Assembly (NCBI GenBank): GCA_051651645.1 | Contig: JBOFSR010000054.1 | Span: 1 to 9,959 of the forward strand | Reading direction: 5' to 3' | Source: JBOFSR01 sp051651645 | Lineage (GTDB): Bacteria > Spirochaetota > Spirochaetia > Treponematales > Treponemataceae | Length of the DNA: 9,959 nt | In this document: piece after piece, positions 1 through 6,470 of the stretch | Layout of the letters: each line of letters begins with the position of its first letter | How positions within the stretch are numbered: the first letter of the stretch is position 1 | Made by a program: the position numbers and the translations under genes | The notes under the pieces: model-generated | Seen by the model: the letters and a program-made list of their open reading frames with translations, nothing else | Database searches by the model: none | What the model was told of the DNA's origin: nothing

Positions 1-3000
1 ATTGATTTTGGCGGTTCAAATCGTTTACTTTTTTTGAGTTCTTTTTTTATTTTTGCACGGTACAGTTCCAAAAACCACACTAAAAATCGTGCATTGCGTT
101 CAGTTTTTTTTGGAAATGAAAGTTTCTCGTGGCGATAAATTCCTGTTGCAAACGTGTAAAAGAAAAAATCTGCAAGGTCAGGCACCACGCATTCAGCCCC
201 CTCATTTTCAATAGTTGTAAAAATATCATTATTTGCTGTGGGATGAAACTTTACAAGGATTTCTCCAACGACGCCAACACGTGCTTTACGCACAGGAATG
301 AGCTCGATTGAATCAAATTCTTTAACGATTTGCTTGATTGTGCGGTGATAATTAAAAAAACTTGGATGCTCCAACCGTTTATCGATGATGAGTTTCCATT
401 TTTCGTGCAGTGCATTTACCGATCCTTTTACCGCTTCATACGGGCGAGTGCGATAAATCACGCGCATGAGTAAATCCCCAATCATCAAGGCCATCATGGC
501 ACGTTGAATTAAAGGCAGCGTCATTTTAAAGCCAGGGTTTGACTCAAGTCCTGCAACGTTAAGCGAGATAACAGGAATATGTCCCCAGCCTGCATCAATG
601 AGTGCACGGCGAATAAAGCCAATATAGTTGGTCGCTCGGCAGCCACCGCCAGTTTGGGTAATCAAAAGGCTTGTGTGATTTAAATCGTATTGGCCAGATT
701 TAAGGGCGGCAATCATTTGTCCAACGACAATAATCGTAGGGTAGCACGCGTCGTTATTCACATATTGCAAACCCGTATCGACTGCGTGAGTGTCAACATC
801 GGGCAAAATGACAAAATTGTAGCCAGAAAGACGAAACGCCGTTTGTACAAAGCGAAAGTGTAGGGGAGACATTTGCGGTGCAAGAATGGTGTGCGTACCG
901 CGCATTTCTTTTTTAAAGACTGCACGATCGTAGGCGGCGGAAACATTTTCGACAATGCGCTCTTTTTGCAGACGACCGCGCTCTTTTGCTGCGGCAATAA
1001 GGCTACGAATACGAATACGCACCGCACCCAGATTTGAGCCTTCATCAATTTTTATAAGCGTGTACATTCTTTTTTTTGCCGCAAGAATATCTTCCACTTG
1101 ATCGGCAGTTACGGCGTCTAAACCGCAGCCAAAACTCGTAAGTTGAATGATTTCAACAGAGGGCAGGCCACTGGCAAAAATTCCTGCTCGGTATAAGCGA
1201 TTGTGATATGTCCACTGATCAACAATGCGAAGCGGGCGCTCAATTTCTCCAAGGTGGGCAATACTATCTTCGGTGAGAACGGTAAGTCCAAGTCCTACAA
1301 TCATTTCTGGGATTCCATGATTGATTTCTGGATCAATGTGGTACGGACGCCCTGCCAGCACAATTCCATTTGCTCCCATGCGGATCATTTGCTCTAAGGC
1401 CTCTTCCCCTTGATCTTGCATTTCTTTTCGAAAGTTTTGTTGCTCATCCCAGCCCTCTTCAACCGCAGCAGTAACTTCTTGTTGCGTAAGGTTAAAGACT
1501 TTTCCAAGCTCTTCAAAAAGACGGATTGCAAGTCGCTCTTTGTCATCAATTGGCAAAAAGGGATTGTAAAAATGGATGCTTTCATCTTGGCGAAGGGCTT
1601 CAATATTGTTGCGTAAAACTTCGGGATAACTCGTTACAATCGGACAATTATAGTGATTGCCCGCTCCCTTATCCTCAACAATTTCATACGGTGCACACGG
1701 ATAAAAAATGTGCTTAACTTTCTGTTTTAATAGTGCTTCCACGTGTCCATGCGTGATTTTTCCAGGATAGCAAACCGATTCAGAGGGTATGGATTCTAAG
1801 CCCATTTCATACACGTGTCGATTTGAGCGTGGCGAAATAACGACACGAAAACCAAGCTTTGTAAAAAAAGTGAACCACAAAGGATAATTTTCATACATAT
1901 TAAGCACGCGCGGAATGCCAATAATTCCTCGTGGGGCGTTTTCCTCGTCAAGGGGTTTGTAATTAAATAAGCGTTTGTATTTCCACTCATATAAATTGGG
2001 TAATTCCATGCCGTAATCTTCGGCTTCAGAATTGCTTGCATCGAAAACATGAATATTTTTATCTTCTAGCTCAAGACCTCTTTCACATCGATTACCCGTA
2101 ATAAAACTGCGTGACTTTTTCTCGTCGTTGTTGGAAAAGGTATTGATTGTGAGCAAACAATTGTTTGAACATTTTTTGCATCGTTGCAAATTAAGCTTTG
2201 TTTTAAAATTATTTAACTGAGTAACGCCCGCTAGCCGAGAGGTAATTTTTGGTAAATCTTCTTTCGCAAGGATTTCTTCGTAGCTAATTCCTTGTAGGTA
2301 CGCCGTTTTAATGTCAGGATGTTTTTTAATTTCATCAATCCATTGATCACGCGCAATTAATGCCGCTCCGTATGCCCCCATAAGTCCTGCAATATCAGGG
2401 CGAAAAGCATTAATGCCAGAAACTTTTTCAAAGGCTCGAAGGACAGCGTTATTTTTGAATGTTCCGCCTTGAACAACAACTTTTGAGCCAATATCCGCAA
2501 GTCGACGAAGCTTTATTACTTTAAAAAGGGCATTTTTTATAACTGAGTACGAAAGGCCAGCTGAAATATCTGCAACGGTTGCTCCCTCTTTTTGTGCTTG
2601 TTTAACGCGACTATTCATAAAAACGGTACAGCGGCTTCCTAAGTCGACAGGCTTTTTGGCGAGTAGGGCTTTTGTGCTAAAGCTTTGAATGTCCATTCCT
2701 AAAGAGCGTGCAAAGTTATCAAGAAAGCTACCGCAGCCAGAGGAACATGCTTCGTTAAGCTGAATGGAGGTGATCGCTCCATTTTTCATGCGAAGACATT
2801 TCATGTCTTGTCCGCCAATATCGAGCAAAAACTCTACGTTCGGGACAAAAAAATCTGCGGCCTTAAAATGAGCGATTGTTTCAACCTCGCCTGCATCAAC
2901 ACCGAGAGCTGCTTGAAAAAGTGCCTCCCCATAGCCTGTTGAAAGTGAGCGAGCAATGTAAACAGAGCTTGGAAGTTCTGTATAAAGATTTTTTAAAACA

Positions 3001-4172
3001 GTGACGGCTAACTCAACGGGATTTCCTGCATTTACATCATAAAATCGCCACAAAATCGAGCCGTTTTTATCGATTAAAATTGCCTTAGTTGTGGTTGATC
3101 CTGCATCAAGCCCCAAAAAAACAGGCCCGTTTGCTGTCTTCAATTCTGCCGTTATAGCTTTTTCTTTGTCGTGGCGTGCGTTAAATTCATCAAGCTCTTG
3201 CTGGTTATGAAAAAGTGGATCAAGTCTTTGAATTTCAGTCATTTCTGCGTCAACGAGTGTTTTAAGCGATTCTAAAAGTTTGCCTGCCTCCACAAACGGA
3301 ATTTGCTCGTTTTTGACAAGAGGGATTATTTTTTCTGCTGAAAACGCCGCTCCCATTGCAACAAAAAGCTGCGAATCATGCGGAATAATAATTTCATCCT
3401 CTTTTAATTGAAGCGTTTCAATAAAACGCTCTCTCAATTGATCTAAAAAATGGAGAGGGCCACCTAAAAAAGCTATTTTCCCTCGAATTGGTTTTCCGCA
3501 AGCAAGCCCAGAAATTGTTTGGCTTACAACCGCTTGAAAAATACTTGCGGCAATGTCTTGCTTTTTTGCTCCCTCATTAATGAGCGGCTGCACGTCTGTT
3601 TTTGCAAAAACACCGCAACGTGCCGCAATTGGATAAATTGTTGAAGCTCCCTTTGCAAGATCGTTTAGCCCTGTCGCATCAGTTTCCAAAAGGGCAGCCA
3701 TTTGGTCGATAAAGGCTCCCGTTCCGCCAGCACACGTTCCATTCATTCGCTGTTCAACGTTATCAGTAAAATACGTGATTTTTGCATCTTCTCCGCCAAG
3801 CTCAATTGCCACATCTGTTTGTGGGATTAGCTTTTGCACCGCTGTCGTTGCAGCAATGACTTCTTGGATAAACGGAATGCTCAGCCACTTTGAAACCGCC
3901 AATCCCCCCGATCCCGTAACTTTGACGCTTAAAATTTGATTTTTGCTCTGTGGCGATGTTTCTATGATTTTTTCTATAATTTGACTGACAACGGCAATTA
4001 TTGTTGAGCGAATATCAGCCTTGTGCCGTTGATAATCACTTAAAATTACCGTGTCATCTGCGGATAAAACCGCAACCTTCACCGTAGTTGAACCAACGTC
4101 AATGCCCATTCGTAAATTGCTGATTGAAGAAAATTTACTTTCTTTTAATAGATTAGGTTTTTCTTTGTTCAT
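1..4172 (-). CDS. Giant fused acyl-CoA dehydratase activase (two BadF/HgdC ATPase domains + DUF2229 + HgdB-like region), 3' end missing
   Basis: Followed codon by codon from ATG at 4172 to the left edge: 1390 codons, no stop and no frameshift. The first ASKHA ATPase domain has DVGSTT (about residues 25-30), GGEDAK (126-131), MNGTCAGGTGAF (Cys147) and RCGVFAK (Cys186). The second has DAGSTTTK (356-363), GGQDMK (453-458), NEACSSGCGSF (Cys476, Cys480) and SRCTVF (Cys515). A CxxCxxxC cluster lies at 665/668/672, with Cys696 nearby. The DUF2229 region starts near 752 (GIPRVLNMYENYP). An HgdB-like part follows with SFGCGLDAV (Cys1016), NNDACYPT (Cys1143) and TGGGCRATNY (Cys1178). In this family HgdC-type activases use ATP to push an electron from a [4Fe-4S] cluster at the dimer interface into a dehydratase or reductase. 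Here two such domains sit in one chain, so an intramolecular pair is plausible (inference). Family members are roughly 1400 residues or a little longer, so little is probably missing. A Shine-Dalgarno AGGAAA (4175-4180) precedes the ATG, and a second purine block, GAGGAG (4193-4198), lies further upstream. The substrate is unknown. Confidence 0.93.
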   Translation of the reverse strand, partial: MNKEKPNLLKESKFSSISNLRMGIDVGSTTVKVAVLSADDTVILSDYQRHKADIRSTIIAVVSQIIEKIIETSPQSKNQILSVKVTGSGGLAVSKWLSIPFIQEVIAATTAVQKLIPQTDVAIELGGEDAKITYFTDNVEQRMNGTCAGGTGAFIDQMAALLETDATGLNDLAKGASTIYPIAARCGVFAKTDVQPLINEGAKKQDIAASIFQAVVSQTISGLACGKPIRGKIAFLGGPLHFLDQLRERFIETLQLKEDEIIIPHDSQLFVAMGAAFSAEKIIPLVKNEQIPFVEAGKLLESLKTLVDAEMTEIQRLDPLFHNQQELDEFNARHDKEKAITAELKTANGPVFLGLDAGSTTTKAILIDKNGSILWRFYDVNAGNPVELAVTVLKNLYTELPSSVYIARSLSTGYGEALFQAALGVDAGEVETIAHFKAADFFVPNVEFLLDIGGQDMKCLRMKNGAITSIQLNEACSSGCGSFLDNFARSLGMDIQSFSTKALLAKKPVDLGSRCTVFMNSRVKQAQKEGATVADISAGLSYSVIKNALFKVIKLRRLADIGSKVVVQGGTFKNNAVLRAFEKVSGINAFRPDIAGLMGAYGAALIARDQWIDEIKKHPDIKTAYLQGISYEEILAKEDLPKITSRLAGVTQLNNFKTKLNLQRCKKCSNNCLLTINTFSNNDEKKSRSFITGNRCERGLELEDKNIHVFDASNSEAEDYGMELPNLYEWKYKRLFNYKPLDEENAPRGIIGIPRVLNMYENYPLWFTFFTKLGFRVVISPRSNRHVYEMGLESIPSESVCYPGKITHGHVEALLKQKVKHIFYPCAPYEIVEDKGAGNHYNCPIVTSYPEVLRNNIEALRQDESIHFYNPFLPIDDKERLAIRLFEELGKVFNLTQQEVTAAVEEGWDEQQNFRKEMQDQGEEALEQMIRMGANGIVLAGRPYHIDPEINHGIPEMIVGLGLTVLTEDSIAHLGEIERPLRIVDQWTYHNRLYRAGIFASGLPSVEIIQLTSFGCGLDAVTADQVEDILAAKKRMYTLIKIDEGSNLGAVRIRIRSLIAAAKERGRLQKERIVENVSAAYDRAVFKKEMRGTHTILAPQMSPLHFRFVQTAFRLSGYNFVILPDVDTHAVDTGLQYVNNDACYPTIIVVGQMIAALKSGQYDLNHTSLLITQTGGGCRATNYIGFIRRALIDAGWGHIPVISLNVAGLESNPGFKMTLPLIQRAMMALMIGDLLMRVIYRTRPYEAVKGSVNALHEKWKLIIDKRLEHPSFFNYHRTIKQIVKEFDSIELIPVRKARVGVVGEILVKFHPTANNDIFTTIENEGAECVVPDLADFFFYTFATGIYRHEKLSFPKKTERNARFLVWFLELYRAKIKKELKKSKRFEPPKS

Positions 4173-4245
4173 AGTTTCCTGTATAAATAAAACTCCTCAA
4201 ATTTTGTTAAAATTAAAGGTAGCCCCTAGCATTAATTTTTTTGAA

Positions 4246-4274
4246 AGTATACAGCGATTTTTTTATTTATGCAA
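4246..4274 (-). promoter_or_regulatory. Predicted sigma-70-type promoter for the giant activase
   Basis: On the minus strand, TTGCAT (4274-4269) is followed after exactly 17 bases by TATACT (4251-4246), a five-of-six match to the -10 consensus. Transcription would start near 4239 and give a leader of about 65 bases. A TTGACA further upstream (4329-4324, minus) has only GACTAT at 17-base spacing, so it is the weaker alternative. Confidence 0.55.
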
Positions 4275-4408
4275 TGTCTTTCCAAAAGTGATAGTTCCTC
4301 ATAGTCATATATTTGATAAAAATTGTCAAGCTTAAACTTGAATCAAGGGTTTTATAAAAGGAGTTGAAATCTCAAAAACAGGGTTTAGCAGAATTTAATA
4401 TGATGATG

Positions 4409-4437
4409 CAGACATTTTTTATGATACACAGTATAAT
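4409..4437 (+). promoter_or_regulatory. Predicted sigma-70-type promoter for the homocysteine methyltransferase
   Basis: CAGACA (4409-4414, four of six against TTGACA), a 17-base spacer, then a perfect TATAAT (4432-4437). The expected start of transcription, about 4444, leaves a 25-base leader containing the AAAGGAG ribosome site. Confidence 0.6.
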
Positions 4438-4453
4438 CGTATTCATTGTGTAT
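4424..4453. promoter_or_regulatory. Inverted repeat flanking the -10 box; possible operator
   Basis: ATACACA (4424-4430) and its exact reverse complement TGTGTAT (4447-4453) are separated by 16 bases, and the TATAAT lies between them. The half-site centres are about 23 bases apart, roughly two helical turns. This suits a dimeric repressor covering the promoter, but a 7-base match in AT-rich DNA can also arise by chance. Confidence 0.35.
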
Positions 4454-4460
4454 AAAGGAG
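4454..4460 (+). promoter_or_regulatory. Ribosome binding site that fixes the methyltransferase start
   Basis: AAAGGAG lies 9 bases before ATG 4470. An in-frame TTG at 4446 extends the frame by 8 codons, but it sits at the predicted transcription start and has no ribosome site, so it is not the start. Confidence 0.75.
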
Positions 4461-4469
4461 TGCAAGATT

Positions 4470-5420
4470 ATGACTTTTAAAGAATTTTTGCAATTACGAT
4501 TATCACAAGGATTGCCCGTTTTTTTTGATGGGGGAATGCGAACGATAATTCAGGCAAATCATCGTGATCTTGTGTACGATATGCAAGAGGATCTCAATTT
4601 TTCTCATCCGCATATAATAAAAAATATTCACCGCTCGTATATTGAGGCAGGATGTCAGGTAATAACGGCGAATACCTTTGATGGTAATCCTATTAAACTC
4701 CATGATTGCAAGTTTTGCACGGTTGATCTTATTTGTCAGGCATTTTTTCTTGCAAAGCAAGCGGTCGAAGAACACTTGCAATCAAAAGATTTGAGTAATG
4801 ATGATAAAACACAGATAAAGCCCTTTCTTGCCCTTGATATTGGGCCTACTGGTAAGCGTATGCAGCCTGCAGGCGATCTTTCTTTTGATCAAGCATATAA
4901 CACATTTAGAACGTGTGCCGTTGAGGCTCAGAAAGTTGGTTTTGATTTAGTCGTTATTGAAACCATGAATGATTTAGATGAGATGAAGGCGGCAATTCTT
5001 GCGGTTAAAGAAAACTCGTCACTTCCTATTGTTGCAACGGTGAGCTTTCAATCTGGTGGTGGACTTCTTCTTAGTGATGTGCCTACAATAGTGACTAGTC
5101 TTGAGCAATTGGGCCTTGATGCGATAGGCTTTAATTGTAGCGGAAGTTTTTCGCAAGTTCAAGAGCTTGCAAAACTTTTTGTTGCTAACGCCTCAATCCC
5201 TGTAATTGTACAGCCAAATGCAGGATTTCCTGTAATTGAGGAGGGGATGCCCGTGTTCAAAGCAAGCCCAGAACAGTTTGCCAAGGCTTTGTATGATTTA
5301 TTTTTGAGTGGAGTGAGTATTCTTGGTGGTTGCTGTGGAACAACTCCTAGTCATCTTGCTCGGCTGATTTGTTATACAACGGAACAACTTACTGATTCAA
5401 AGATGGATAGAAACGTTTAA
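4470..5420 (+). CDS. Stand-alone homocysteine S-methyltransferase domain protein (MetH N-terminal-like), 316 aa
   Basis: Pfam S-methyl_trans-type TIM barrel, about the length of one Hcy-binding domain. Family motifs in order: FDGGMRT (19-25, usually DGAMGT), EAGCQVITANTF (59-70), ALDIGPTG (121-128), ETMNDLDEM (164-172), ATVSFQSGGG (189-198), GFNCSGS (220-226), VQPNAGFP (247-254) and GGCCGTTP (286-293). Cys223, Cys288 and Cys289 are the expected zinc ligands that activate the homocysteine thiolate. GGCCGT is the form seen in MetH and betaine-type enzymes. The cobalamin, folate and reactivation domains of full MetH are absent, so the methyl donor must come from a separate protein or a small molecule; nothing in the window says which. 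It is transcribed from its own promoter, divergently from the activase. The function is probably methionine synthesis or methyl transfer to homocysteine; the donor is unresolved. Confidence 0.9.
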   Translation: MTFKEFLQLRLSQGLPVFFDGGMRTIIQANHRDLVYDMQEDLNFSHPHIIKNIHRSYIEAGCQVITANTFDGNPIKLHDCKFCTVDLICQAFFLAKQAVEEHLQSKDLSNDDKTQIKPFLALDIGPTGKRMQPAGDLSFDQAYNTFRTCAVEAQKVGFDLVVIETMNDLDEMKAAILAVKENSSLPIVATVSFQSGGGLLLSDVPTIVTSLEQLGLDAIGFNCSGSFSQVQELAKLFVANASIPVIVQPNAGFPVIEEGMPVFKASPEQFAKALYDLFLSGVSILGGCCGTTPSHLARLICYTTEQLTDSKMDRNV

Positions 5421-5423
5421 AAA

Positions 5424-5463
5424 CACAAAATGTAATGCTTATTGCATCCTTGAATATTTTGTG
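5424..5463. repeat. Imperfect inverted repeat between methyltransferase and hydrolase genes
   Basis: CACAAAAT (5424-5431) pairs with ATTTTGTG (5456-5463). Inside the 24-base loop, ATGC (5435-5438) can pair with GCAT (5444-5447). No T-run follows, so it is a poor intrinsic terminator. It overlaps the predicted -35 of the next gene and ends next to its -10, so a regulatory role is possible but unproven. Confidence 0.3.
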
Positions 5464-5470
5464 ATACACT
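5442..5470 (+). promoter_or_regulatory. Predicted extended -10 promoter for the hydrolase/barrel unit
   Basis: TTGCAT (5442-5447), 17 bases, then TACACT (5465-5470) preceded by TG at the extended -10 position (TGATACACT, 5462-5470). The leader would be about 70 bases. A perfect TTGACA at 5495-5500 has only AAAAAT at 18-base spacing and is a weaker second candidate. Confidence 0.45.
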
Positions 5471-5546
5471 TGCAAAAAAAACGATGAAAATCTATTGACA
5501 AAAAATACAATTACAATAAAAAATTCCTCCATTTTTTAAGGATTTT

Positions 5547-6470
5547 ATGAAAAAAAGTACACAATTTGTAACAATGAGTGATGGTAAAAAAATTGTTTTG
5601 CATACGTGGATACCAGAGGTAAAAATAAAAGCTGTCGTTCAGTTAAGTCATGGAATGGTCGAGCATTCTTTACGTTATGAACGATTGGCTGCAATTCTTT
5701 GTTCATCAGGCTTTGCGTTTTATGCACACGATCATCGCGGACACGGAAAAACAGCTGAAAATCCAGAGGACTTGGGATTTCTCTGTCAGCAAGACGGCTT
5801 TAATCGAGTTGTTGCAGATTTAACACAGCTGATAGATTTTATTCATGAACAGTATCCTGGCCAAAAAGTTTTTTTGCTTGGGCATTCCTTTGGGTCATTT
5901 ATCTCTCAAGCCTTTATTGAACAAAACTCACAAAAAATTGACGGCTGTATTTTATCTGGTAGTGCAGGACCGCGGCTTTTTTTGACAACCATTGCCGCCC
6001 TCATTGCCAAATGCATTCAAAGCCTCAAAGGTAAACGATTTGTAAGCCTCTTTATTCATAATCTTTCATTTGGCAGTTATAATCGGCGTATTAAAAACCC
6101 TAAAACAAAAAATGATTGGCTTACTCGTGATGAGGCACAGGTGCAAAAATATAATGAAAGTCCGCTTTGTACTTTTACTCCCACTATTTCATTTTATTAC
6201 GAACTTTTTTATGGATTGACAAAAATTCATAAAAAAAAGGCTATGAAAAAAATTAGAAATGATTTGCCAATTTTTCTTTTTGCAGGAGATGCTGATCCTG
6301 TTGGTAGTTACGGAAAAACTCTTAAAAAGCTCTATCATATTTACAAGAAAAATGGTATAAAAGACGTAGAAATTAAACTTTACAATAGTGGTCGACACGA
6401 AATGCTTAATGAAATAAATAAAGACGAGGTTGAAGGTGACGTGTTGGCTTGGATAAATCAGCATTTATAA
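5547..6470 (+). CDS. Alpha/beta hydrolase, monoacylglycerol lipase/lysophospholipase (PldB, Hydrolase_4) type, 307 aa
   Basis: Serine hydrolase of the Hydrolase_4 family, which cleaves monoacylglycerols, lysophospholipids or other small esters. Visible features: SHGMVEHSLRY (34-44, oxyanion region in the family's HGxxEHSxRY form), HDHRGHGKT (61-69), the nucleophile elbow LGHSFGSF with Ser114, the probable acid in AGDADPVG (Asp250) and the catalytic His284 in SGRHEMLNE. The triad is complete. The stretch between about 140 and 235 is the cap region that sets substrate range; it is basic and aromatic. There is no signal peptide, so the enzyme should be cytoplasmic. ATG 5547 has AAGGA (5538-5542) four bases upstream, a short spacing. 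The next ATG in frame (codon 10) has no ribosome site. The stop codon directly abuts the start of the outer-membrane protein gene. The substrate is not known. Confidence 0.88.
   Translation: MKKSTQFVTMSDGKKIVLHTWIPEVKIKAVVQLSHGMVEHSLRYERLAAILCSSGFAFYAHDHRGHGKTAENPEDLGFLCQQDGFNRVVADLTQLIDFIHEQYPGQKVFLLGHSFGSFISQAFIEQNSQKIDGCILSGSAGPRLFLTTIAALIAKCIQSLKGKRFVSLFIHNLSFGSYNRRIKNPKTKNDWLTRDEAQVQKYNESPLCTFTPTISFYYELFYGLTKIHKKKAMKKIRNDLPIFLFAGDADPVGSYGKTLKKLYHIYKKNGIKDVEIKLYNSGRHEMLNEINKDEVEGDVLAWINQHL

Larger units (their letters stand above)
4173..4469. other. Divergent intergenic region
   Basis: This 297-base AT-rich spacer separates the minus-strand activase from the plus-strand homocysteine methyltransferase. 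It holds one good promoter for each direction, the two -10 boxes being about 180 bases apart. I see no convincing small gene, tRNA or terminator in it. The activase leader (about 4239 to 4173 on the minus strand) contains a short G-rich block, GCTAGGGGCTAC (4221-4232 region), that I could not match to any riboswitch I know. Confidence 0.7.

Noticed and set aside
758..2050. Several short open frames on both strands within the activase gene
   Set aside because: All overlap a continuous coding frame with recognisable motifs and are its shadows.
4173..4245. Possible riboswitch in the activase leader (G-rich block near 4221-4232)
   Set aside because: The leader is only about 65 bases and I see no conserved core of any known riboswitch or a clear stem set.
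4051..4335. Plus-strand open frame of 94 codons crossing the start of the activase gene
   Set aside because: It lies mostly antisense to the well-supported ATPase domain, has no ribosome site and its translation shows no family-like motif.
4446..4469. TTG start giving an 8-codon longer methyltransferase
   Set aside because: It coincides with the predicted transcription start and contains the real ribosome binding site within the extension.
5495..5524. Perfect TTGACA before the hydrolase gene
   Set aside because: The only -10 at usable distance is AAAAAT at 18 bases; kept as an alternative, not as the main promoter.
6229..6253. A-runs in the hydrolase gene as possible phase-variation tracts
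   Set aside because: The frame is intact, and A-runs of this length are common in lysine-rich AT-rich genes throughout the window.
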